A stretch of 64,000 nucleotides of DNA from contig CP050890.1 of NCBI GenBank assembly GCA_016745215.1, positions 2,480,001 to 2,544,000 of the forward strand, read 5' to 3'. Both the position numbers and the translations under genes were made by a program. The DNA comes from Thiohalocapsa sp. PB-PSB1 (GTDB taxonomy: Bacteria > Pseudomonadota > Gammaproteobacteria > Chromatiales > Chromatiaceae). The number at the start of each line of letters is the position of its first letter. Position 1 is the stretch's first letter. The notes below the pieces were generated by a model that saw nothing but the letters and a program-made list of their open reading frames with translations, had not been told where the DNA came from and searched no databases. Shown here in pieces: positions 34,050 to 42,047 of the stretch.

Positions 34050-36737
34050 TCAATGCGCTCGATCCCAATTTTCCCCCGCGCCGACATCGACGATCAAGGG
34101 CACCTTCAGCTCCGCAGCAGATTGCATCATGGACTTGATCCGCTGGCTGACGCTGTCCAGCGCATCCGCATCGACCTCGAATACCAATTCATCATGCACC
34201 TGCATGATCATACGCACTGGTGGCCGTTCGGTCTGAATCCATTCATCGACTTGGATCATTGCGCGCTTGATGATGTCGGCTGCGGTGCCCTGCATCGGGG
34301 CATTGATCGCGGTGCGTTCGGCGGCCGCGCGCAGTTGACCATTGCTGTGGTTGATGTTTTGCAGGTATAGCCTGCGGCCGAACAGCGTTTGTACATACTG
34401 ATCCGCGTGCGCCTGAGCGCGAATGCGTTCCATGAACTCGCGCACACCGGGATAGCGGGCAAAGTAGCGATCGATATAGTCCTGTGCCGCACCGCGCTCG
34501 ATGCTGAGCTGACGCGCCAAGCCAAACGCCGACATACCATAAATCAGGCCGAAATTGATGGCCTTGGCGGAGCGACGTTGCTCGCCGGTGACCTGTTGCG
34601 GCGGCAGGCCGAGGATCTCGGCAGCGGTGGCGCGGTGGATATCGGTGCCGGCGGCAAAGGCGGCAAGCAGCCGTTCGTCTCCGGACAGATGAGCCATGAT
34701 GCGTAGCTCGATCTGAGAATAGTCCGCGGCCAGGATACGACAGCCGGGCTCCGGCACGAAGGCGCGGCGAATGCGGCGACCCTCGTCGCTGCGGATTGGA
34801 ATGTTCTGCAGATTGGGATCGGTGGACGACAGCCGTCCGGTGGCGGCGACTGCCTGGTGATAGCTGGTGTGCACCCGCCCGCTGTCGGGATTGATCATGC
34901 GGGGCAACTTGTCGGTATAGGTCGAGCGCAATTTGGACAGGCCGCGATGCTCCAGAATGATTCCTGGCAATTCGTGGCCGTCCTCGGCCAATTTTTCCAG
35001 CACCGCCTCGGACGTAGAGGGCTGGCCCTTGGGTGTCTTGGCGACGACCGGCAGGTTCAATTCATCGAAAAAAATTGCGCCGATCTGTTTTGGCGAGCCC
35101 ATATTGAATCGCCGCCCGGCGATACCGTACGCGCGCTCTTCCAGCTCCGCACAGCGCAGCGCGAGTTGTTGGCTTTGCAGGTTCAGTTCATCGCTGTCAA
35201 TACGCACGCCTGCACGCTCTATGCGCGAAAGCACCGGCACTAGCGGCATCTCGATATCCCGATAGACCTGCAACAGCGATGGCACAGCCTCGACTTTGGG
35301 CATTAACTCTCGATGCAGGCGCAGCGTCACGTCCGCATCTTCGGCGGCATAGGGGCCAGCCTGCTCCAGCGGAATCTGGTCAAAGCTGAGCTGTTTTGCG
35401 CCTTTGCCGGCAATGTCCTCGAAATGGATGGTGTCCTGGACCAGATATTTTTTTGCCAGGGAATTCATATCATGACGGGTGCCGCTGCTGTCCAGCACAT
35501 AGCTTTGCAGCATCGTATCTTCGAGGGTACCGGATATTCGAATGCCATGGTTGGCGCAGACGCTGATGTCGTATTTCAGATTTTGGCCAAGCTTGGCCCG
35601 GCGCGCATCCTCCAGCAATGGTTTCAGCTGACCCAGCACGCTGTTGCGGTCGAGTTGATCCGGGGCGCCAGGGTAAGCGTGTGCGAGCGGCACGTAAGCC
35701 GCCTCGAACGGCTTGATGGCGAAGGATACCCCGACAATCTCGGCGCGCATGGCGTCCAGGCTGGTGGTCTCGGTGTCGAAAGCAAACAAATCGGCTTGGC
35801 TGAGACGCTCGATCCAGGCATCCAGCGACGGCTGATCCAGGATGACCTGATAGTCTGGCGTCGCCTCGCTGTCGTTGTCGCTCACGGCAGTTAATGTTGC
35901 CATCAGGCGCCTTGATTCGATACGCCGATACCAGTCGCGCAAGCTATTGACATCCGGCTCGGCAGGTTTCAGCTCCAATGGCGTAACATCCAGCACCAGG
36001 TCGCGTTTGATCGTTGTCAGTTCCCGCGACAGCGGCAGTTGCTCCAAACTTGCTCGCAGGTATTCGCCAACCTTGCCCTTGATGCGGTGGGCATTGGCAA
36101 TGATAGCGTCGAGATTGCCATAGTCATTGATCCATTTAACGGCGGTTTTCGGGCCACATTTGGGTACACCTGGGATGTTGTCGACAGGGTCACCCACCAG
36201 ACTCAAATAGTCGACAATGCGCTCCGGCGGCACGCCGAATTTATCCCTGACCCCAGCCGTATCCAGCAGGGTATCGGAGAGGGTGTTGATCAGCGTAACC
36301 TGCTCGTTGACCAACTGCGCCAGATCTTTATCGCCAGTGGAGACCAGCGTTGCAATGCCTTGTTCCGCCGCGCGGGTTGCCAATGTGCCGATCACGTCAT
36401 CGGCTTCCACATCCGGCACCACCAGCAGCGGCAGGCCCATGGCGCGGATGATCTGCTTCAGGGGCTCGATCTGTTCGCGCAGTTCGTCCGGTAGCGGGGG
36501 CCGGTTGGCTTTATACTCTTTATAAAGCGTATTGCGGAAGGTTGGTCCGGGGGCATCGAACACCACGCCAATGTAATCCGGCTGTTGCTGGTCGATGAGC
36601 TTGCGCAGCATGTGCAATACACCGACGATCGCGCCGGTGGCTTCACCGCGGGAGTTGGTCAGTTTTGGCAGAGAATGATAGGCACGAAATAAATAGCCAG
36701 AAGCATCCACCAGAACAAAGGGGTACCGGTTTTGCAT
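34050..36737 (-). CDS. polA: DNA polymerase I
   Basis: An 895-residue enzyme for Okazaki fragment processing and repair. 5'-3' exonuclease domain (about 1-270: VDASGYLFRAYHSLP, GDKDLAQLV, VGDPVDNIPGVPKCGPKTA), 3'-5' proofreading domain (about 300-490; FAFDTETTSLD shows the catalytic DxE is kept) and the polymerase domain with motif A DYSQIELRIMAH, motif B RSAKAINFGLIYGMSAFG and motif C QVHDELVFEV. The start codon is the last of four ATGCAA sequences spaced 21 bases apart, with no clear Shine-Dalgarno sequence. Confidence 0.97.
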   Translation of the reverse strand: MQNRYPFVLVDASGYLFRAYHSLPKLTNSRGEATGAIVGVLHMLRKLIDQQQPDYIGVVFDAPGPTFRNTLYKEYKANRPPLPDELREQIEPLKQIIRAMGLPLLVVPDVEADDVIGTLATRAAEQGIATLVSTGDKDLAQLVNEQVTLINTLSDTLLDTAGVRDKFGVPPERIVDYLSLVGDPVDNIPGVPKCGPKTAVKWINDYGNLDAIIANAHRIKGKVGEYLRASLEQLPLSRELTTIKRDLVLDVTPLELKPAEPDVNSLRDWYRRIESRRLMATLTAVSDNDSEATPDYQVILDQPSLDAWIERLSQADLFAFDTETTSLDAMRAEIVGVSFAIKPFEAAYVPLAHAYPGAPDQLDRNSVLGQLKPLLEDARRAKLGQNLKYDISVCANHGIRISGTLEDTMLQSYVLDSSGTRHDMNSLAKKYLVQDTIHFEDIAGKGAKQLSFDQIPLEQAGPYAAEDADVTLRLHRELMPKVEAVPSLLQVYRDIEMPLVPVLSRIERAGVRIDSDELNLQSQQLALRCAELEERAYGIAGRRFNMGSPKQIGAIFFDELNLPVVAKTPKGQPSTSEAVLEKLAEDGHELPGIILEHRGLSKLRSTYTDKLPRMINPDSGRVHTSYHQAVAATGRLSSTDPNLQNIPIRSDEGRRIRRAFVPEPGCRILAADYSQIELRIMAHLSGDERLLAAFAAGTDIHRATAAEILGLPPQQVTGEQRRSAKAINFGLIYGMSAFGLARQLSIERGAAQDYIDRYFARYPGVREFMERIRAQAHADQYVQTLFGRRLYLQNINHSNGQLRAAAERTAINAPMQGTAADIIKRAMIQVDEWIQTERPPVRMIMQVHDELVFEVDADALDSVSQRIKSMMQSAAELKVPLIVDVGAGENWDRAH

Positions 36738-36803
36738 TAGAGATCAACGATTTTGCATTGGAGATCGACGGTGTTGCATTGGAGATCGACGGTGTTGCAT
36801 TGG
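36738..36803 (-). repeat. 21-bp tandem repeat ending at the polA start, with a possible leader peptide
   Basis: On the minus strand, ATGCAA recurs at 36800, 36779, 36758 and 36737 (the polA start), always 21 bases apart, with intervening sequence conserved as CACCGTCGATCTCCA-type. From 36800 an 18-codon frame (MQHRRSP twice, then MQNR) stops at TGA 36746-36744, seven bases before the polA ATG and in the same frame. It could act as a translated leader, or be a relic of duplication of the polA start region. Confidence 0.75.
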
Positions 36804-36837
36804 AGACCGCCGATCGTGCTCAAAAGCCGCAACGGTA

Positions 36838-37374
36838 TCATGCATTGCAGATCGCACGCAGCCCCGCCGTGGCGCCATGCTCGAAATTGATATGCAGCGG
36901 TTCGATCTCGCGATCGATGAGTCCGAGCGGGGAGCGCGGGCTCAGAGTCAGCATGCATGTAGCGCTGGCATAGATCAGATGGTAAGTCTGAAACAGGTGC
37001 AGATCGCGGCGGTCTTCAAGCAAGTCGGCTGCAAATCCAGCGACATTCTGCCGCATGTTGGCTAACGGAAGAGTCAAATTGCCGATATGCAGAGCATCGT
37101 TGGCCAGCGTGATGGGATCTGCCGACACAGTGCAATCCGGCGTTTTCGAATCGCAGCCGTTGCCTTCGGGATGCTTGTCAGCGACGCCGTCGATATCTGC
37201 TGCCAGGTTACCCAGCCCTTGGCGGATGTACGGTGTCAGGATCAGCCCCAGTTGGTCTTCCCCCAATAACCAACGCAGGCCATACTGCTCGTCATTGGTG
37301 GAGTCGTGGTTGCCAAACGCCTGTGCCCAGCCATGGAAACAGGCGCTGTGCAGATGTATCAGACGCGTTTGCAT
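36838..37374 (-). CDS. hypothetical protein upstream of polA
   Basis: A 178-residue protein starting at ATG 37374, with no signal peptide or membrane segment. Visible stretches: RLIHLHSACFHGWAQAFGNH, then DEQYGLRWLLGEDQLGLILT and LPLANMRQNVAGFAADLLED. The composition looks protein-like, but no family is recognised. It points in the same direction as polA and ends about 100 bases before it. An overlapping plus-strand frame (37306-37872) is less convincing. Confidence 0.5.
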   Translation of the reverse strand: MQTRLIHLHSACFHGWAQAFGNHDSTNDEQYGLRWLLGEDQLGLILTPYIRQGLGNLAADIDGVADKHPEGNGCDSKTPDCTVSADPITLANDALHIGNLTLPLANMRQNVAGFAADLLEDRRDLHLFQTYHLIYASATCMLTLSPRSPLGLIDREIEPLHINFEHGATAGLRAICNA

Positions 37375-37883
37375 GGTTTCTATCGGCAAGGCTCCGAATC
37401 GGCAAATGATGATGGCCGCTGCAACCTTAGGCAGAACAATAGGCTAAACGATTTTTTCAGCATGCTTTGCCAAATAATCATTCAACAACAACCGCCTAAA
37501 TCATTGGCGACTCAGGGCGATTTGGTCAGTCTCACCACCCGGTTTTACCAACCAGTTTCGCCACAACAAGTTCATTCGGCGTTGCGGCTTGATTGGCCAT
37601 GGAGATACGTGCACTTTAGCAGTTTTCCGGGCACAAAGCGGGTAATGCGATTGACGAATCAAGAGACGACTGGAATCGATGGTACCATCTTTGATCGAGC
37701 GCGCATGATGCAATCCCTGCCTGTACTATTTAGCGATGCGCAGAAATCGTCTGAAGTTGCCAGCAATCCGTGCAGTTGCCGGTATTTTCTACCGGCGGCG
37801 ACTGTTTGCATGTCAGCTAGGCGTACCCGATCCACCGATCGCCCCACACACCTCAGCCGGCCAGAGATCTAAGCCCACGCAAG
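37375..37883. other. gap without a supported gene
   Basis: About 500 bases between the hypothetical gene (minus) and the secreted propeller protein (plus). A plus-strand frame covers much of it but has no family, no ribosome site and overlaps the neighbour. Probably a divergent promoter region. Confidence 0.4.
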
Positions 37884-39359
37884 ATGTCGAAAAGCCTCCT
37901 GGCAGTCCTGTTCCTCGCCTTTGGCACCTTTGCTGATGCACAAGATTACAGCTGGCTGGACAACCCGCAGCTGCTGGTTTTACGAGCGCGGGTCGACGCC
38001 CAGACGCGCCTCCTTTTTGTCGAGGGCGAGAACTTTGGCGATCGACGTCTGCCTGCCGTCAGCCTCGACGACCAACCGCTGACGGTGCGCGAATCCACAT
38101 CGACGACCATCGAAGCCGGCCCGCTGCCTCCAGGCATCGGTCCAGGTAGTCACATCTTGCGCGTGGTGGCCGGCGATGACCGTTCCCGATTTGATGTTTA
38201 CAGCTTGGAAATCGACGGTGAAATACCGCCAGCCCCGCCCCCGCCTCCGCCTCCATCCAAGAGCGGCGTCAACAAGAGCGGCGTCAATCGGATTAAAGTT
38301 CTTGATGACGATGGCGATGTCGGCTGGTCGCCATCGATGGCGATTGGTGCCGATGGGCTGCCATTAATTGCCTACCTGGATTACGCCAACCTCGACCTCA
38401 AAACGGTTCACTGTGTCGATCCGGCTTGTAACGACGTGCGTCATACGGTGGTGGATTCCGAGGGCGACATCGGCTGGTCCATCGATCTGGCCATTGGTAT
38501 TGACGGCTTGCCGGTTATTGCTTTTTTCGACAAACAAAAGCGCAAGCTGAAGTTTGCTCAATGCCACGATTCCGGCTGCTTCAGAACAACGATTTCAGTC
38601 ATCGAAACTGGCGCAGCGGTGGGAAAATTTGTCGGCATTGCGGTACCGGCGGACGGGCTGCCGGTGATCAGCTTTTATGACCTGGAGTACCGGGATCTGA
38701 TGATTGCTCTCTGTCGCAGCAGTAACTGCGAGGGCGCTGTTATCCGACCGGTCGATAGCGCTGGCGATATCGGTTGGCATAATGCCATCGCCATCGGCGC
38801 TGACGGCAACCCAATCATCAGCTATTTCGACTCCAGCCGGCGCGATCTGAAGGTGGCGCATTGTAAAGATCGCGGTTGCAACGATTTCGACCAGGGCGCT
38901 CTGGATTTGGGCGGGGTCGGTATGGGCACCGACATCGTCATCGGCGAAGATGGCCTGCCGCTGATCGCTTATTGGGATTTCCTCAACGACGACCTCAAGA
39001 TTGCTCGCTGTCATGACCCTGCCTGCAAGCATGCGCAAGTCGGGCGCCTGGATACCGAGGGCTCGGTGGGTGCTAACCCGTCTGCGGCTGTCGGCGAGGA
39101 CGGGCTGCCAATTATCGCCTACCATGACCACACCAATGCCAGCCTCAAGGTCGCACGCTGCCGCGATCCCATCTGCTCATCGGCACAGCTTTCCACGGTC
39201 GACTCGGCAGGTTCGGTGGGCTGGCATGTTGCGATCGCGATCGGCACCGACGGCTTGCCGCTGATTGCCTACTATGATGAAACCAAGGGCCATCTCAAAC
39301 TCGCACACTGTGGCGATGCCGCCTGTAGCCGACGGGCACCACCCCCGAGCCGCTTTTAG
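37884..39359 (+). CDS. secreted protein with IPT/TIG-like domain and seven-repeat beta-propeller
   Basis: A 491-residue exported protein. Signal peptide (residues 1-19, ending FGTFADA), an IPT/TIG-like beta domain (about 30-115), a Pro-rich linker (PPAPPPPPPP) and seven repeats of about 50 residues (about 140-485). Each repeat has the core DGLPLIAYxDxxxxxLKxAxC and ends in a C-x-D/S-x-x-C pair, seven Cys pairs in all. Seven regular repeats suggest a closed seven-bladed propeller with intra-blade disulfides (inference). No enzymatic residues were recognised; a binding or surface role is likely. Its TAG stop overlaps the first bases of an R1 repeat. Confidence 0.8.
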   Translation: MSKSLLAVLFLAFGTFADAQDYSWLDNPQLLVLRARVDAQTRLLFVEGENFGDRRLPAVSLDDQPLTVRESTSTTIEAGPLPPGIGPGSHILRVVAGDDRSRFDVYSLEIDGEIPPAPPPPPPPSKSGVNKSGVNRIKVLDDDGDVGWSPSMAIGADGLPLIAYLDYANLDLKTVHCVDPACNDVRHTVVDSEGDIGWSIDLAIGIDGLPVIAFFDKQKRKLKFAQCHDSGCFRTTISVIETGAAVGKFVGIAVPADGLPVISFYDLEYRDLMIALCRSSNCEGAVIRPVDSAGDIGWHNAIAIGADGNPIISYFDSSRRDLKVAHCKDRGCNDFDQGALDLGGVGMGTDIVIGEDGLPLIAYWDFLNDDLKIARCHDPACKHAQVGRLDTEGSVGANPSAAVGEDGLPIIAYHDHTNASLKVARCRDPICSSAQLSTVDSAGSVGWHVAIAIGTDGLPLIAYYDETKGHLKLAHCGDAACSRRAPPPSRF

Positions 39360-39987
39360 GCGATTGCCGGAGAGAAACAGACGACCAACTGGCGCCGGAT
39401 TCTCGTTCGCCTTCGCGAAGCAGCGACCCACCCATAGTTGCTCTATGGGCGAGTTGCCGCAATGTCGATGCCCGGCGAGAAGGGATGCTGCCTGCAAAGA
39501 ATGTAAGGATTCACCGCAAAGATGCAGGGTGCGCAGAGGAGCCAAGGCGCCTCGCCCGCAAGCGGGCCTTTACCAGCCATGGCAGCCGATCGGCGTAGGA
39601 GCCCGCTTGCGGGCGACTCGGCAAATGATGCCAGCGGAGCGGACGCGAACGCCGTGCCTTTACCGGGAGAAAGGCTGTAGGCCACTGTCTTCTGAGCAAA
39701 TTAACTGAAGATACCCTAAGCTGCAACCCGCCCAGCGCTACTTGATAAAGATTAGGAGCGGGACGGGATCGAAATCGAAAAGACATGACATCAGGGCGTA
39801 AGTAACCTGATGTTTGCTGGGCGGATGTTTGCTGGGCAGATATTTGCTGGGCAGATATTTGCTGGGCGCTGGCTTCAAAGAATACGAGGGAATCAAACTT
39901 CACTCTGGTTGAATGGCTGAACATTTTACGCAGGCAGTACCCACGAGAAGATAAGCCAGGTGGCCTGTTTCTCGACAGAAATTGCCT
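39358..39987. repeat. R1 repeat (reverse orientation) split by a nested R2 repeat
   Basis: The R1 left part (39358-39482, AGGCGATTGCCGGAGAGAAA...) and right part (39944-39987, ...TTTCTCGACAGAAATTGCCT) are one R1 copy in reverse orientation, interrupted by R2. The 7-bp CGAGAAG occurs at both edges of the insertion (39476-39482, 39944-39950). TTA flanks the R1 ends. The left end provides the TAG stop of the propeller gene and the right end the TAA stop of rsmE. Confidence 0.8.
39483..39943. repeat. R2 repeat nested in R1 (reverse orientation)
   Basis: 461 bp. It begins GGATGCTGCCTGCAAAGAATG and ends ATTTTACGCAGGCAGTACCCA, giving imperfect terminal inverted repeats of about 20 bp. Inside are an inverted GCCCGCAAGCGGGC palindrome, GAAAAGACATGACATCAGGGC and a short tandem run of TTTGCTGGGC(G/A)GAT units, equal to the 15-bp units of the copy at 49501. 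Confidence 0.75.
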
Positions 39988-40727
39988 TAATGTGATTGCC
40001 GGAAATCCCCCCACAAGGTCTGCACGGCGGCGATGGCGGCCAACGGCGCGGTCTCTGCGCGCATGACCCGTGGTCCGAGGCAGACACCGATCAGGCCGTG
40101 CTGCACGGCCGCATTCCGCTCGCTCGGAGCCAGGCCGCCCTCGGGACCGACCAGCAAGGTCAGGCTGTTATCGAGTGGGGCTGGCAGAGTCGTCAACGGG
40201 CGATCGCTGCGGTGATCCAGCAACAGACCTCGGGTCGGCGCCTGTTCAAGCCAATCCGAAAACCGCAGCGGTTCGCTCAGCAGCGGCAGCCAGCGGCGTC
40301 CGCTCTGCTCGCAGGCAGATACGACGATGCCATGCCAGTGCTGCATGCGCTTGCGCAAACGCTGGTCGCGTAATCGTACCATGCTGCGCTCGGTGAACAG
40401 CGGTTGCAGCTCGGAAACTCCCAACTCGACTGCCTTTTGCAGCGCCAAGTCCATGCGCTCTCCCTTGGATATACCAAGGGCCAGTGTAATTCGGAGCATC
40501 GGCGGCAGCTCTGGCGCGCTCGGCGAGCCGACTCGGATGCGCGCGCTGTCCTGGGCCAACGCCTCGATGCGCGCCATATAATCATGGCCATCGCCATTGA
40601 ACAGCACAAACTCATCTCCAACAGCCAGACGTAGAACCCGTGCCAAATAACGCGATGCGCCGGGCTCCAAGGTCACGAGTTGGCCGTGGCTTAGGTGTTG
40701 TGCCGTGTGGATGCGGGAGATGCGCAT
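39987..40727 (-). CDS. rsmE: 16S rRNA (uracil-1498-N3)-methyltransferase
   Basis: A 246-residue SPOUT methyltransferase. N-terminal PUA-like domain (RISRIHTAQHLSHGQ...YLARVLRLAVGDEFVLFNGDG) and C-terminal knotted domain with LGISKGERMDLALQKAVELGVSELQPLFTERS, LLVGPEGGLAPSE and LGPRVMRAETAPLAAIAAVQ, the SAM-binding knot. The start at 40727 has GAGG nine bases upstream; a longer frame begins at 40751. The TAA stop is formed by the end of an R1 repeat. Likely co-transcribed with the upstream DUF423 gene. Confidence 0.93.
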   Translation of the reverse strand: MRISRIHTAQHLSHGQLVTLEPGASRYLARVLRLAVGDEFVLFNGDGHDYMARIEALAQDSARIRVGSPSAPELPPMLRITLALGISKGERMDLALQKAVELGVSELQPLFTERSMVRLRDQRLRKRMQHWHGIVVSACEQSGRRWLPLLSEPLRFSDWLEQAPTRGLLLDHRSDRPLTTLPAPLDNSLTLLVGPEGGLAPSERNAAVQHGLIGVCLGPRVMRAETAPLAAIAAVQTLWGDFRQSH

Positions 40728-40790
40728 GTTCGCGGTCCTCGGCAGTCGCATTCTACATTATGAAGCTGGATCAATTGAACGTTGGGCAAA

Positions 40791-41189
40791 TCAATGCTGG
40801 CCGAATGTCCTGAGCTGGCGGGAGCTGATCAAAGTTGCCGCAACGAGTAACCCCCAGCCGATGGCGAGCAGCAGGCCGCCGACAGGTGTGACGGCGCCCC
40901 ACATGGCATGTGCAGACAGTACCAGCAGGTACAGACTGCCGCTGAAGATCAGGCTGCCGAGGCTCAGGCACCAAGCCGCTGCTAACGCCAGACGGCGCGA
41001 GGAAAGTGTCGCGCCAACGAGTCCGAGAACCAGTATCGTGGTGGCATGCCAGCCCAAATAATCGGATGCGGTTGCCCAGACGGCGAGCTGACCCGCGCTT
41101 ACCCGGTGTTCAAGCCCGTGGGCACCGAAGGCCCCAAGCACGACTGCAAGCAAGCCGAACAGCGCGCCGAGCGGGGCGAACATAGCCAT
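40791..41189 (-). CDS. DUF423 family membrane protein (YgdD-like)
   Basis: A 132-residue inner-membrane protein with four hydrophobic helices. Family motifs: the N-terminal FGLLAVVLGAFGAHGLEHRVSAGQLAVWATASDY and the C-terminal WGAVTPVGGLLLAIGWGLLVAAT. Function unknown. It lies 63 bases upstream of rsmE in the same direction. Confidence 0.85.
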   Translation of the reverse strand: MAMFAPLGALFGLLAVVLGAFGAHGLEHRVSAGQLAVWATASDYLGWHATTILVLGLVGATLSSRRLALAAAWCLSLGSLIFSGSLYLLVLSAHAMWGAVTPVGGLLLAIGWGLLVAATLISSRQLRTFGQH

Positions 41190-41505
41190 TAGAGATTAAC
41201 CTCGCTTATGAATACGGCGAATGCCGTTTTGACAGGCCTTGGAGTCGTCGCCTATGCTGATTTTCCGGTGGTATCGCTCATGCTGACAACTCAGCGGTCA
41301 AGTAGTGTATGCGGTTTAAAAAAATGCAAGCCGAGCATGGAAACCAGTAGCGTTGGCCGCCGGTCGGCGTGCATGTTACCAAGAATCAAGAATCAAGAAT
41401 CAAGCAGCGCGTTTCGCCGCGGCCGCGCGCTCCGCGAAAGCATCGCTCCTGGCGCATGACCAATGCGCTTCGTTATTGTAACAATACCCTAGGAGACTCA
41501 ACGCC
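41190..41505. other. upstream region of aprBA
   Basis: About 316 bases with no gene. Contains a candidate sigma-70 promoter (41229-41258), three AATCAAG units in tandem (41384-41404) and the aprB ribosome site GGAG at about 41491-41494. Confidence 0.5.
41229..41258 (+). promoter_or_regulatory. candidate sigma-70-type promoter for aprBA
   Basis: TTGACA at 41229-41234, an 18-base spacer, and TATGCT at 41253-41258 (four of six consensus bases). It lies about 250 bases upstream of aprB, which would give a long 5' untranslated region; prediction by eye only. Confidence 0.3.
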
Positions 41506-41970
41506 ATGCCAACTTTTGTGCTTACCGATCAGTGTGATGGCTGCAGGGGCCAAGATAAGGCTGCTTGCGTGTACATCTGCCCCCACGACCTGATGAAGCT
41601 TGACAAGGATGCATCCGACAGCGGCTGGCCTCAGGCTTTTAACCAGGAGCCCGAGCAGTGCTGGGAATGTTACTGCTGCGTCAAGATCTGCCCAAGGCAA
41701 GCCATCGAATGTCGTCACTATGCCGATATCGTGCCCATGGGCGCTTCGGTGCAGCCAGTGCGCAATACTGACTCCATTACGTGGACGATCAAATTCCGCA
41801 ACGACAGAGTGAAGCAATTCAAGTTTCCGATCCGCACCACCCCGGAAGGCTCCATCGATCCCTACGGCAACAAGCCCAAGGCTGATATGACCAAGATCGG
41901 CGAGCCCGGTTATTTCACCACAGGCGGCGCGCACAAGCCCGGCGATGTCTCTGAGCTGATCCGAAAATAG
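41506..41970 (+). CDS. aprB: adenylylsulfate reductase beta subunit
   Basis: A 154-residue iron-sulfur subunit of dissimilatory APS reductase, which in sulfur oxidisers works in reverse, forming APS from sulfite and AMP in the cytoplasm. Two [4Fe-4S] clusters are encoded: CDGCRGQDKAACVYICP (about 11-27) and CWECYCCVKICPRQAIEC (about 51-68). The C-terminal extension wraps the alpha subunit, as in known AprB. GGAG lies upstream of the ATG. Followed by aprA after 77 bases containing a strong stem-loop. Confidence 0.97.
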   Translation: MPTFVLTDQCDGCRGQDKAACVYICPHDLMKLDKDASDSGWPQAFNQEPEQCWECYCCVKICPRQAIECRHYADIVPMGASVQPVRNTDSITWTIKFRNDRVKQFKFPIRTTPEGSIDPYGNKPKADMTKIGEPGYFTTGGAHKPGDVSELIRK

Positions 41971-42000
41971 GCGGCCCATCGAATACCTCGAATGGCCGCC
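41970..42000 (+). promoter_or_regulatory. stem-loop between aprB and aprA
   Basis: GGCGGCCCATCGA and TCGAATGGCCGCC pair around a five-base loop, with one mismatched step. The arm starts at the last base of the aprB stop. There is no T-run, so it looks like an RNA processing or stabilising hairpin rather than a terminator. Confidence 0.6.
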
Positions 42001-42047
42001 GAGGACAGCTGATCATATAAAGCAACATGAGGTTCAGGGCATACACA

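Noticed and set aside
37306..37872. Plus-strand frame of 188 codons next to polA's upstream gene
   Set aside because: Overlaps the start of the better minus-strand candidate, has no ribosome site and no recognisable motif.
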